Shown: positions 15,297 to 23,982 of the stretch, piece after piece | How positions within the stretch are numbered: position 1 is the stretch's first letter | Layout of the letters: the number at the start of each line of letters is the position of its first letter | Assembly: GCF_014199625.1 (NCBI RefSeq) | Contig: NZ_JACHNY010000014.1 | Location: 1 to 47,507, forward strand | Origin: Sphingomonas abaci | GTDB lineage: Bacteria > Pseudomonadota > Alphaproteobacteria > Sphingomonadales > Sphingomonadaceae | DNA length: 47,507 nucleotides | Direction of reading: 5' to 3' | Position numbers and translations under genes: made by a program | The notes under the pieces: generated by a model | Databases searched by the model: none | The model's input: only the letters and a program-made list of their open reading frames with translations | What the model was told of the DNA's origin: nothing

Positions 15297-18200
15297 ATGA
15301 TCGCCCGCATCGTCACATGGGCGGTCGAGAAGCGTTGGCTCGTCCTGCTGCTCGCCGTCATCGCCGCAACCATCGGCGCCTTCTCCCTCTACCGGCTGCC
15401 GATCGACGCGGTGCCGGACATCACCAACAATCAGGTGCAGATCAACGTTCGCGCGCCAGCGCTGTCGCCCGAGCTGGTCGAGAAGCAGGTGTCGTTCCCG
15501 ATCGAGACGGCGCTCGCCGGCACCCCGGGCCTCGAATACACCCGCTCGCTGAGCCGCAACGGCTTCGCCCAGATCACGGCCGTCTTCTCCGACGCGACCG
15601 ACATCTACTTCGCCCGCCAGCAGGTCGGCGAACGGCTGCAGGGCGTGGCCGAGAACCTGCCCGACGGCGTGAACCCCGAAATGGGACCGATCGCGACCGG
15701 TCTGGGCGAGGTGTACATGTACACCGTCCGCCTGCAGCACCGCGCCGACGACAAGCACAAGCCCGGCGAGCCGGGCCAGCAGCCCGACGGCAGCTACATC
15801 ACCCCCGAGGGCGATCGGCTGACGAGCGAGGAGGACAAGGCGACCTATCTGCGTACCGCGCAGGACTGGATCGTCACCCCGCTACTGAAGAACACGCCCG
15901 GCCTGGCTGGTGTCGACTCGATCGGAGGCTATGCCAAGCAGTTCCTGGTCGTCCCCGATGTCCAGAAGCTCGCTTCACTCGGCATCACGCTGACCGAACT
16001 GGGTAACGCTCTCGAGCGGAACAATACCAGTGTCGGAGGCGGCTTCGTCAACCGCAACGGTGAGGGACTGGCGGTAAGGTCGGACGCTCTGGTCCGCAAC
16101 ACCGGCGAGTTGGCCCGGACCGTCGTGGCGACCCGCAACGGTGTGCCCGTGACGCTCGATCAGGTCGCGACCGTTCGCACCGGACAGGCGATCCGGATGG
16201 GTTCCGCGTCCGAGAACGGCACCGAGGTCGTGGTGGGCACCGCGATCATGCGGATCGGTGAGAACAGCCGCTCGGTCGCGACCGCGGTCGCGGACAAGCT
16301 GAAGACGATCAACGCCTCGCTTCCGCCGGACGTGGTGGTGCAGCCGGTGCTCAACCGCACCGAGCTGGTTAACTCCACCATCCGGACGGTGGCGCGCAAC
16401 CTCGGCGAAGGCGCGGTCCTCGTCATCGTCGTCCTGTTTCTCCTGCTCGGAAACTTCCGCGCGGCGCTCATCGCAGCGCTCGTCATTCCGATCACGATGA
16501 CGCTAACCGGATTCGGGATGCTCAAGGCAGGCGTCTCTGCCAACCTCATGAGCCTCGGCGCGCTTGACTTCGGCCTGATCGTCGATGGTGCGGTCATCAT
16601 CGTCGAGAATGCGTTGCGCAGGCTCGCGGAGCGCCAACATCACGAAGGCCGACGGCTCACCGTCAAGGAGCGGCTCGCGAGCGTGGCGGCTGCCGCGCGC
16701 GAGATGATCCGGCCTTCGGTATACGGACAGGCGATCATTATACTCGTCTACGTACCGCTGCTCACGCTCACCGGCGTCGAGGGCAAGACGTTCGTGCCGA
16801 TGGCGCTCACCGTCATCATCGCGCTCGCCTTCGCGTTCGTGCTGTCGCTCACCTTCGTGCCTGCGATGATTGCCATCTGGCTGTCGAAGAAGGTCGATGA
16901 GGAGGACGGCCGCATCGTCACCTGGCTCAAGAAGCGCTATGAGCCGGGGCTCAATCGGGCCATGAGGCGTCCCACGATCACGATCGGGGCGGCCGTCGGC
17001 AGCCTCGTCCTGGCGGTCTTAGCGTTCGGAACGCTGGGGCAGGTGTTCCTGCCGCAGCTCGACGAGGGTGACCTGCTCATCCAGTCGCTGCGCATCCCGG
17101 CGACGTCGGTCCAGCAGAGCCAGGCGATGCAGGTGCCGATCGAACGCATGATGTCGAAGCAGCCCGAGGTGCAGTTCGTCTATTCGAAGACGGGCACCGC
17201 CGAGCTCGCATCGGACCCGATGCCGCCCAATGCCACGGACATGTTCGTCATCCTGAAACCGCGCGACGCCTGGCCCGACCCCAAGTTGGCGAAGGAGGAT
17301 CTGGTCAAGCGCATCGAGGGCAATCTCGCGAAGTTCCCGGGCAACGCCTACGAGATCACCCAGCCGATCCAGATGCGCTTCAACGAGCTGATCGCAGGCG
17401 TTCGCGGCGACATCGCCGTCAAGGTCTTCGGCGACGATTTCTCCGCCATGAACCGGACGGCGGAGCAGGTCGCGTCAATCCTGCGCAAGACGCAAGGCGC
17501 GGCCGACGTGAAGGTCGAGCAGACGACGGGTCTCCCGATGCTCGACATCCGCGTCAACCGCGATGCGATGGCACGCCTCGGCGTCACCGCTCAGGATGTG
17601 CAGGACACCGTCACCGCCACCCTCGGTGGCCGCACCTCCGGGCAGATCTTCGAGGGAGACCGCCGCTTCCCGGTTGTCATCCGCCTCTCGGAGGCGCAGC
17701 GTTCGGATCTGGGGCTGCTGCAGCAGGTCCAGGTTCCGGTCGCCGGCGGGTCCTTCGTTCCCCTTTCCAGCGTCGCCGACATCGGAGTCGTGGACGGGCC
17801 GAACCAGATCAGCCGCGAAAACGGCAAGCGCCGGGTGGTCGTGCAGGCCAACGTGCGTGGTCGCGACGTCGGAAGCGTTGTGGCCGACGCACAGGCTGCC
17901 ATCGGCAGCCAGGTGCGCCTGCCACCGGGCAGCTATCTCGAATGGGGTGGACAGTTCGAGAACCTCCAGTCGGCCAGCGCAAGGCTGAAGCTGGTCATCC
18001 CGGCCTGCTTCGTCCTGATCCTGTTCCTCCTCTATGGCGCCCTGGGATCGGTGCGTGATGCCGCGATCGTGTTCACCGGCGTGCCCTTCGCGCTGGTGGG
18101 CGGCGTGCTGCTTCTCTTCGTGCGCGGCATGGACTTCTCGATCTCCGCCGCGGTGGGCTTCATCGCGCTGTCCGGCATCGCGGTCCTCAACGGCCTCGTC

Positions 18201-18542
18201 ATGGTCAGCTCCATCCAGGACCTGATCCGTTCGGGCATGGACCGCGCCGAGGCGGCGCATGTTGGTGCGATGCAGCGCCTGCGTCCGGTCGCCATGACGG
18301 CGCTGGTGGCATCGCTCGGCTTCGTACCGATGGCGCTCGGACATGGTGCCGGTGCCGAGGTGCAGAAGCCGTTGGCGACGGTCGTCATCGGCGGGCTGAT
18401 CTCGGCGACGCTGCTGACGCTCTTCGTGCTTCCCACCCTCTACGCGCGGTTCGGGCAGAAGGCGATCGAGCTGCCGGAGCACTACAACGAAGAGCACGAA
18501 GGCGATGATCACGGTCAGACCTTCGGGAAGACCATGGCCTGA
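15297..18542 (+). CDS. czcA: CzcA, heavy-metal RND efflux pump
   Basis: 1081 residues, full length for HME-RND pumps, with 12 predicted membrane helices and two large periplasmic loops. TM4 carries DFGLIVDGAVIIVEN starting at about residue 424, the proton-relay signature of the Zn/Co/Cd class (HME1/HME2) rather than of CusA. Periplasmic loop 1 holds an insertion rich in charged residues (HRADDKHKPGEPGQQ onward, around 150-185). The C-terminal tail is acidic and His-containing (EHYNEEHEGDDHGQ). It exports divalent cations using the proton gradient as part of CzcCBA. Confidence 0.94.
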   Translation: MIARIVTWAVEKRWLVLLLAVIAATIGAFSLYRLPIDAVPDITNNQVQINVRAPALSPELVEKQVSFPIETALAGTPGLEYTRSLSRNGFAQITAVFSDATDIYFARQQVGERLQGVAENLPDGVNPEMGPIATGLGEVYMYTVRLQHRADDKHKPGEPGQQPDGSYITPEGDRLTSEEDKATYLRTAQDWIVTPLLKNTPGLAGVDSIGGYAKQFLVVPDVQKLASLGITLTELGNALERNNTSVGGGFVNRNGEGLAVRSDALVRNTGELARTVVATRNGVPVTLDQVATVRTGQAIRMGSASENGTEVVVGTAIMRIGENSRSVATAVADKLKTINASLPPDVVVQPVLNRTELVNSTIRTVARNLGEGAVLVIVVLFLLLGNFRAALIAALVIPITMTLTGFGMLKAGVSANLMSLGALDFGLIVDGAVIIVENALRRLAERQHHEGRRLTVKERLASVAAAAREMIRPSVYGQAIIILVYVPLLTLTGVEGKTFVPMALTVIIALAFAFVLSLTFVPAMIAIWLSKKVDEEDGRIVTWLKKRYEPGLNRAMRRPTITIGAAVGSLVLAVLAFGTLGQVFLPQLDEGDLLIQSLRIPATSVQQSQAMQVPIERMMSKQPEVQFVYSKTGTAELASDPMPPNATDMFVILKPRDAWPDPKLAKEDLVKRIEGNLAKFPGNAYEITQPIQMRFNELIAGVRGDIAVKVFGDDFSAMNRTAEQVASILRKTQGAADVKVEQTTGLPMLDIRVNRDAMARLGVTAQDVQDTVTATLGGRTSGQIFEGDRRFPVVIRLSEAQRSDLGLLQQVQVPVAGGSFVPLSSVADIGVVDGPNQISRENGKRRVVVQANVRGRDVGSVVADAQAAIGSQVRLPPGSYLEWGGQFENLQSASARLKLVIPACFVLILFLLYGALGSVRDAAIVFTGVPFALVGGVLLLFVRGMDFSISAAVGFIALSGIAVLNGLVMVSSIQDLIRSGMDRAEAAHVGAMQRLRPVAMTALVASLGFVPMALGHGAGAEVQKPLATVVIGGLISATLLTLFVLPTLYARFGQKAIELPEHYNEEHEGDDHGQTFGKTMA

Positions 18543-18550
18543 CGAACGAG

Positions 18551-18576
18551 GAGGGCGGCACCGTCGTGCCGCCCTC
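18551..18576 (+). terminator. Strong hairpin after czcA
   Basis: Perfect 11-base stem GAGGGCGGCAC / GTGCCGCCCTC with a 4-base loop (CGTC), starting 8 bases after the czcA stop. No T run follows, so it may be a weak terminator or an RNA-stabilising 3' end. Confidence 0.65.
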
Positions 18577-18599
18577 CCATATCGATGATGGGGATACCC

Positions 18600-19088
18600 A
18601 TGCCGGAGATCACGATTTCCCGAGTTTTCCATGGCCCGCCGCTGCGGATCTGGTCCGCGCTGATAGAGCCCGAGCACCGTCAAGCCTGGAGGCCGATGAT
18701 CCAGCTCGACGATGCCAGCCAGGTTGGCGAAACCCAGTGCACGTTCGCCTTTCCGGGCTGGTCACGCTCCGTCCGTTCACCCGCCGAGGTCGACCACCTG
18801 GACAAGCCCCGGGCTTTCGCCTGGTCGTGCGGCATTCCTCACGTGTTCATGATCGAGGAGCGCTTCGAACTCCAGGGCGACGACGGCGGCACCACGGTGT
18901 CGCACAGCTGCGCCCTCCGGGGCCTGCTCTCGCTCCCGATCGCCGCGATGGTTCTGCGTCGTCTGCGCGTACTGATGATCGAGGCCGACGACCGACTTGC
19001 GGCCTACCTTCACTGGCGCGCCGGACAGGCGGTCCGCGGAGCCGACCGGCGCCGCATAGCGCAGCACTATCGGAGGAAGGTACGATGA
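18600..19088 (+). CDS. SRPBCC-family protein
   Basis: 162 residues. The opening EITISRVFHGPPLRIWSALI and the downstream mixed strand/helix pattern are those of the START/SRPBCC hydrophobic-pocket fold (polyketide cyclase/AHSA1-like). A frame exists from ATG 18585, but ATG 18600 follows a GATGGGG ribosome binding site and starts the domain directly. The ligand is unknown. It follows the hairpin after czcA and overlaps the next gene by ATGA, so it begins a new co-translated set. Confidence 0.7.
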   Translation: MPEITISRVFHGPPLRIWSALIEPEHRQAWRPMIQLDDASQVGETQCTFAFPGWSRSVRSPAEVDHLDKPRAFAWSCGIPHVFMIEERFELQGDDGGTTVSHSCALRGLLSLPIAAMVLRRLRVLMIEADDRLAAYLHWRAGQAVRGADRRRIAQHYRRKVR

Positions 19089-19453
19089 TTGGCATCAAGA
19101 TCGTCGCGATGGTCGGCTTCGTGGTCCTGACCGGCTGCTCGAAGCCCGCGCCCAGCGACCCGCCCACCCAGCAGGAGGTTCATTCCGCCGACAGCGGGGT
19201 GTCGAGCGGGCAACTCGGCCGTCACCGCTATCGCTGCGACGACGGAAGCAGGCTGCTGATCGACTACAAGGACGATGGACTGCGGCTCGACCTGCGCGAC
19301 GGGAACGATGCTCCTCCCCGGATCCTCAGCGCGCCCACGCAGAGGCTGCAATATGTCGGCGACGGCATCACGGCGACATTCTCCGGAACGCAGCTGACGA
19401 TCGTCGAGGGCACGAGCCGAACCCGGACCTGCGTCCAGGAGGGCAGCAAGTGA
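19085..19453 (+). CDS. MliC-like lipoprotein (first copy)
   Basis: 122 residues. Lipoprotein signal with lipobox VVLTGC near residue 13. The mature part has the MliC pattern: RYRCDDGSRLLIDY, a middle beta region, and a C-terminal cysteine (TRTCVQEG) able to pair with the first. MliC proteins inhibit c-type lysozyme in the envelope. The start ATG 19085 overlaps the SRPBCC stop. A second copy of the family lies at 20777-21166. Confidence 0.65.
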   Translation: MIGIKIVAMVGFVVLTGCSKPAPSDPPTQQEVHSADSGVSSGQLGRHRYRCDDGSRLLIDYKDDGLRLDLRDGNDAPPRILSAPTQRLQYVGDGITATFSGTQLTIVEGTSRTRTCVQEGSK

Positions 19454-19520
19454 CCCGATCGTATCAACGGTGCGGTTCGGCCGGAACACGTCCGCGCAGA
19501 CGTCAGCGGAGGGCGTGACG

Positions 19521-19862
19521 ATGTCCGATCCGACCATCTCGAACGTCATGGCGATCCGCGCAGACGTGATCGCGCGCAGTCGAGCGCTTCGCGAAGCGCA
19601 GCCGAACGTCGCGCCCGGCGCGGCGCCGGGCACCCCCTCGTCCAGTTTCGCACAGACGCTCGATGGCGTCGTAGCGAAGGTCAACGAGACGCAGCAGCGG
19701 GAAGACGTCGCTACCGAGGCCTACGAGCGCGGCGAGACGAACGACATCGCGACCGTCGCGCTGATCCAGAACCGTGCAAGTGTCGCGTTCGAAGCGACGC
19801 TTCAGGTCCGCAACAAGCTTCTGTCCGCATACAAAGACATCATGAACATGCCGCTCGGCTGA
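19521..19862 (+). CDS. fliE: FliE, flagellar hook-basal body protein (orphan)
   Basis: 113 residues. The C-terminal half is clearly FliE: VVAKVNETQQ, ERGETNDIATVALIQNRASV and LQVRNKLLSAYKDIM, ending at the usual position. FliE joins the MS ring to the rod in the flagellar basal body. ATG 19521 follows a GGAGGG ribosome binding site; the frame extends upstream to 19470 without family sequence. No other flagellar gene is in the window: neighbours are a lipoprotein and a bestrophin-like channel. It may be a remnant or a displaced extra copy. Confidence 0.82.
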   Translation: MSDPTISNVMAIRADVIARSRALREAQPNVAPGAAPGTPSSSFAQTLDGVVAKVNETQQREDVATEAYERGETNDIATVALIQNRASVAFEATLQVRNKLLSAYKDIMNMPLG

Positions 19863-19892
19863 TGCCGAAGCATGCTGGAGCAATGAACATTT

Positions 19893-20780
19893 ATGATTGT
19901 GGGCGCCACGCCACGATTTCGGCAGATCATGTTTGAGGTATGGAAGCCGCTGACGATCCTCTTCGTATGGGACGTTGCGGTCACCGCCTTCCACTTCATG
20001 ACGCCGATCAAGGAGCCGCCGCTTCCGACTGCGTTGTTCGGCACCGCGATCGCGCTGTTCATGGGCTTTCGGACCAACGCCGCATATGCGCGCTGGTGGG
20101 AGGCGCGGACTTTATGGGGCGCGCTCATCAACGCGTCGCGATCTTTGTCGCGCGTCGCGCGGAGCCTTTCGGAAGGGAAGGACGATGCGGAGGGTCTCCA
20201 CCAGGATGTGGTCCGTCGGCAGATCGCCTTCGCCCATGCGATACGATGCCAACTCCGCCGCGAACCCGCCTACGACGAGATCAGGCGGATCGCGGGCGAA
20301 ACGCTTGCCGAAATGGTCGTTAAGAAGACGAACCCGGCCAATGCGATCCTGAACAGCATCTCTCTGCTGTTCGCCAGTGCCCTCGCGAACCGCAGGATCG
20401 ACACCATTCAGCAGGCGATGGTCGAGCGCGTGCTGGTCGACATCGCCAACGCCCAAGGCGGTATGGAGCGGATCAAGAACACCCCGCTGCCGAATGGCTT
20501 CCGTTTCTTCCCGAACCTGTTCACCCGCCTGTTCTGCCTACTCTTGCCCATCGCGCTGGTCGAATCGCTCGGGCTCTGGACGCCGATAGGCTCGACGTTG
20601 ATCGGCCTCGTCTTCCTCGCCGTGCTGAGCATCGGCGAAGATCTCACCGATCCCTTCGCCAACACCGTCCACGATGTGCCGCTCACCGCCATGTGCCGCA
20701 CGATCGAGATCGATCTGCTCGAGTCCGCCGGCCTCGAGGCGCCAGCACCGCTCAAACCGGTGCATGGAGTCCTGTGGTGA
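19893..20780 (+). CDS. Bestrophin-like (UPF0187) ion channel family protein
   Basis: 295 residues with about four membrane segments. Family features include RQIMFEVWKPLTILFVWDV at the N-terminus, FGTAIALFMGFRTNAAYARWWEAR (typical of the family), and GEDLTDPFANTVHDVPLTAMC near the C-terminus. Bacterial members form pentameric channels. It lies between the orphan fliE and the second MliC-like lipoprotein, whose GTG start overlaps its stop. Confidence 0.85.
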   Translation: MIVGATPRFRQIMFEVWKPLTILFVWDVAVTAFHFMTPIKEPPLPTALFGTAIALFMGFRTNAAYARWWEARTLWGALINASRSLSRVARSLSEGKDDAEGLHQDVVRRQIAFAHAIRCQLRREPAYDEIRRIAGETLAEMVVKKTNPANAILNSISLLFASALANRRIDTIQQAMVERVLVDIANAQGGMERIKNTPLPNGFRFFPNLFTRLFCLLLPIALVESLGLWTPIGSTLIGLVFLAVLSIGEDLTDPFANTVHDVPLTAMCRTIEIDLLESAGLEAPAPLKPVHGVLW

Positions 20781-21166
20781 GCAGCGAGCGAGCTAAACGG
20801 ACGGCTGTGCCTCGTGGCAGGCTCTCCCTGCTCGCGCTCGCCGCACTGGGCCTCACGGCTTGCGGGCCAGCGCCAGACGACACGGAAGGCGTTCTTCACA
20901 ACGCGGAGACGATGCCGGACTTGGTTGGGCAACGTGTCGTCTACTGCGACGACGGATCGCGCGCCGACGTCGACTACCTCCGCGATGGTCTGCGTATGGC
21001 GGTCACCTGGCTGCCGCGCGGCAGGACGGAGATCCTGCGCGCGCGGGGCACCGGTGACGAGTTCCGCAACGGCAGCACGAGGGCGGTGATCGCGGGTGGA
21101 TCGATCGCCTTCACCCGCTCCGACGGCAAGGTGCGCGTCTGCCACCGCACCAAGGGGGAGAACTGA
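20777..21166 (+). CDS. MliC-like lipoprotein (second copy)
   Basis: 129 residues from GTG 20777, which overlaps the stop of the bestrophin-like gene. A lipoprotein signal ends in ALGLTACG. The mature domain resembles the protein at 19085: VVYCDDGSRADVDYLRDGL and a final cysteine in VRVCHRT. The frame is open upstream to 20693, but that part runs inside the previous gene and lacks a signal. Likely a periplasm-facing lipoprotein, possibly a lysozyme inhibitor. Confidence 0.62.
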   Translation: MSSERAKRTAVPRGRLSLLALAALGLTACGPAPDDTEGVLHNAETMPDLVGQRVVYCDDGSRADVDYLRDGLRMAVTWLPRGRTEILRARGTGDEFRNGSTRAVIAGGSIAFTRSDGKVRVCHRTKGEN

Positions 21167-21169
21167 GCG

Positions 21170-21370
21170 ATGCGCCCTCTTGCACGCACTTCGTTGTCGG
21201 CGTCCGCGGTGATCCTCGGCACGATCATCATCACCAGAAGCGGGCTGAAGCTGCGGCTGGTTTCGTGTTCTCGGCACCTCGCCGCGAGCGTCGTCTTCCT
21301 CGCCGCCGCACGCGAGATGCGACGCGATGCCCGCATACGATCGAAGATCACAGTTGGGAGGCCGTCATGA
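21170..21370 (+). pseudogene. 5' remnant of a second ZIP-like transporter gene
   Basis: A 66-codon open frame whose residues align without gaps to the start of the ZIP-like protein at 25169. AVILG, then 18 residues, then HLAA-x-VVF-x-AAA-x-E is shared (here HLAASVVFLAAARE; there HLAAGVVFAAAATE). The rest of the transporter is absent: the frame runs into the P1B ATPase gene at 21367. I read this as a truncated paralogue left by recombination. The polar residues inside the first helix suggest it has decayed. Confidence 0.6.
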
Positions 21371-23865
21371 ACGACAAGCTCGAACTCGACATTCCGGTGC
21401 TGCTGCCCGACCTGCCCGATGCCGCCGACGCCTGCCTGGAGCGCCTCGTCTCCACCCTGGCGACGCGCGACGGCGTCGAGAAGGCCCACGTCATCGCTGT
21501 CGACGGTGACGCCCCTGCGGCACTGTGCATCCATTTCGACGCCGCCAAGCTGCCGCTGCCGCGGCTGCGCGAGATGGTACGTGCGGCAGGCGCCGAAATC
21601 ACCGAACGCTACGGCCATTCCGTTTGGGAGGTTACGGGGATCACGCACGAACGTCGGGCACGCACGATCGGCGACACGCTCTGCGCGATGCCCGGCGTTG
21701 TCCAGGCGAGCGCGACCACCAGCGGAACGATCCGCGTCGAATACGATCGGCAGCGGACCGGCGAGGACGAGATCCGTGCGACGCTTCGCAAGCTCAAGGT
21801 GGGTCTCGGCGAACGGATCGCAGCCGACGATCATGCCGGACACGATCATGGGAAGGGCGCCCGGACGAAGGAGGAGCAGCATGGCCCAGGCGACGGCCAC
21901 GACCATTCGCACGCCGAGTTCCTAGGGCCCAACACCGAGTTGATCTTCGCTCTCGCCTGCGGTGCGCTGCTGGGGATAGGGTACGGCGTCGAGAAGCTGA
22001 TGCCTGACGCGGCGCAATGGCTGCCGACCGCCTGCTTCGTCGCGGCCTATCTCTTCGGCGGCTTCTTCACGCTGCGCGAGGCGATCGACAACCTGCGACT
22101 CCGCAGGTTCGAGATCGACACTCTGATGCTGGTCGCCGCAGCCGGTGCCGCAGCCCTTGGCGCCTGGGCGGAAGGCGCGCTGCTGCTCTTCCTCTTCAGT
22201 CTCGGTCACGCGCTCGAGCATTATGCGATGGGTCGCGCCAAGAAGGCCATCGAGGCGCTGGCCAAGCTCGCGCCGGAGATCGCGACCGTTCGGCGGGACG
22301 GCCAGAAAAGCGAGATACCCGTCGAACAGCTGGTGATCGGCGATGTCGCGATCGTTAGGCCGAACGAACGCCTGCCTGCAGACGGCTTCATCATCAAGGG
22401 CTCCAGCGCGATCGACCAGGCTCCCGTCACCGGCGAGAGCATCCCGGTCGACAAGATCCCCGTCGCCGATGCCGCGATCGCTCGTGCCAAGCCGGACGCG
22501 GTGGGTCCGGAAAGCCGGGTGTTCGCCGGTACGATCAACGGCGGGAGCGCGATCGAGATCGAGGTGACGCGTCGCTCAAACGAGAGCGCACTCGCCAAGG
22601 TCGTGAAGATGGTCAGCGAGGCGGAAACGCAGAAATCGCCGACGCAGCGGTTCACCGATCGCTTCGAGCGGGTGTTCGTGCCTGCCGTCCTCGTGCTCGC
22701 CCTTCTACTCCTGTTCGCCTGGGTCGTCGTCGACGAGCCCTTCCGCGACAGCTTCTACCGGGCGATGGCTGTGCTGGTGGCGGCAAGCCCCTGCGCGCTG
22801 GCGATCGCGACGCCGAGTGCAGTGCTTTCCGGCGTCGCGCGAGCGGCGCGAGGCGGTGTCCTGGTCAAGGGCGGCGCGCCGCTGGAAAATCTCGGATCTT
22901 TAAAGGCGATCGCCTTCGACAAGACTGGCACGCTGACCGAAGGACGGCCACGCATCACCGATGTCGTGGTGGTCGATGCTGCCGACGAGAACGAGCTGCT
23001 GGCACTCGCCGTCGCGGTCGAGGCGCTCAGCGACCACCCGCTTGCGCAGGCGATCGTCAAGGACGGCCGTGAACGACTCGGCGCACGCGGACTACCCGAA
23101 GCCGGAGACCTCAAGAGCCTCACCGGCCGCGGCGTCACCGCAACCGTCGGAGACGAGACGGTATGGATCGGGAAGGCCGAGATGTTCGGCAAGGAAGGCA
23201 TTCCGGTATTGGGTCAAGGGGCAACGAGTGCCGTCGCCGCGCTGCGCGAGAGCGGCCGGACCACGATGGTCGTGCGCAAGGGCGACCGGGATCTCGGCGC
23301 CATCGGTCTCATGGACACGCCGCGCGAGGCCGCGAGGACCGCGTTGCGCCGTCTGCACGACATGGGTGTGTCACGGATGATCATGATCTCCGGCGACCAT
23401 CAGAAGGTCGCCGAGGCGATCGCCCGGGACGTCGGGATCGATGAAGCCTGGGGCGATCTGATGCCCGAGGACAAGGTGGCCGCAATCAAGAAGCTGGCAG
23501 GCGAGGACAAGGTCGCGATGGTCGGCGATGGAGTCAACGATGCACCTGCCATGGCGAGTGCGACCGTCGGGATCGCGATGGGCGCGGCCGGGTCGGACGT
23601 GGCTCTGGAAACCGCGGACGTGGCGCTGATGGCCGACGATCTGGCCCATTTGCCGTTCGCGGTGGGTCTCAGCCGTCACACCCGTGGGATCATTCGCCAG
23701 AACGTCTTCGTCAGCCTCGGCGTCGTCGGCTTCCTCGTACCGGCGACCATCCTGGGGCTCGGGATCGGACCCGCGGTAGCGGTGCACGAGGGATCGACCT
23801 TGCTGGTCGTCGTCAACGCCTTGAGGCTGCTAGCCTACCGCGATCCGACCGGTAGGGCAGGATGA
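21367..23865 (+). CDS. P1B-type heavy-metal ATPase, subgroup P1B-4-like (CzcP/CoaT-like)
   Basis: 832 residues. Two N-terminal HMA-like folds (about 8-70 and 80-145) lack CxxC, and a His-rich linker follows (DDHAGHDHGKG; GDGHDHSHAEF). The core has TGES, the phosphorylation motif DKTGT at about 518, a GDGVND hinge, and the membrane metal site SPC at 474-476 in place of CPC. TM8 carries HEGST (from about 807). SPC with HEG is the mark of P1B-4 pumps, which export Zn, Co or Cd. ATG 21367 follows a GGGAGG ribosome binding site; an upstream in-frame start has no support. Confidence 0.9.
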   Translation: MNDKLELDIPVLLPDLPDAADACLERLVSTLATRDGVEKAHVIAVDGDAPAALCIHFDAAKLPLPRLREMVRAAGAEITERYGHSVWEVTGITHERRARTIGDTLCAMPGVVQASATTSGTIRVEYDRQRTGEDEIRATLRKLKVGLGERIAADDHAGHDHGKGARTKEEQHGPGDGHDHSHAEFLGPNTELIFALACGALLGIGYGVEKLMPDAAQWLPTACFVAAYLFGGFFTLREAIDNLRLRRFEIDTLMLVAAAGAAALGAWAEGALLLFLFSLGHALEHYAMGRAKKAIEALAKLAPEIATVRRDGQKSEIPVEQLVIGDVAIVRPNERLPADGFIIKGSSAIDQAPVTGESIPVDKIPVADAAIARAKPDAVGPESRVFAGTINGGSAIEIEVTRRSNESALAKVVKMVSEAETQKSPTQRFTDRFERVFVPAVLVLALLLLFAWVVVDEPFRDSFYRAMAVLVAASPCALAIATPSAVLSGVARAARGGVLVKGGAPLENLGSLKAIAFDKTGTLTEGRPRITDVVVVDAADENELLALAVAVEALSDHPLAQAIVKDGRERLGARGLPEAGDLKSLTGRGVTATVGDETVWIGKAEMFGKEGIPVLGQGATSAVAALRESGRTTMVVRKGDRDLGAIGLMDTPREAARTALRRLHDMGVSRMIMISGDHQKVAEAIARDVGIDEAWGDLMPEDKVAAIKKLAGEDKVAMVGDGVNDAPAMASATVGIAMGAAGSDVALETADVALMADDLAHLPFAVGLSRHTRGIIRQNVFVSLGVVGFLVPATILGLGIGPAVAVHEGSTLLVVVNALRLLAYRDPTGRAG

Positions 23866-23982
23866 CGGTGGAAGCCGTGAGAACGCCCACGTCTGAAAAG
23901 GCAGTTGCGTGCAGCAGCCTGGGGATGTTGCTCGAGCATCGTCTTCGGCTGCGCCCGCGACGCTCGGGGATCTGAAATCACA

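Noticed and set aside
14411..15373. Long minus-strand open frame opposite czcB
   Set aside because: High-GC antisense shadow; its protein has no recognisable domain, while the plus strand encodes a complete CzcB.
17475..18683. 402-codon minus-strand open frame opposite czcA
   Set aside because: Antisense of conserved CzcA membrane helices; the protein is Arg/His/Asp-rich with no motif.
18566..19453. 295-codon form of the first MliC-like lipoprotein
   Set aside because: The upstream portion overlaps the SRPBCC gene out of frame; ATG 19085 starts a lipoprotein signal.
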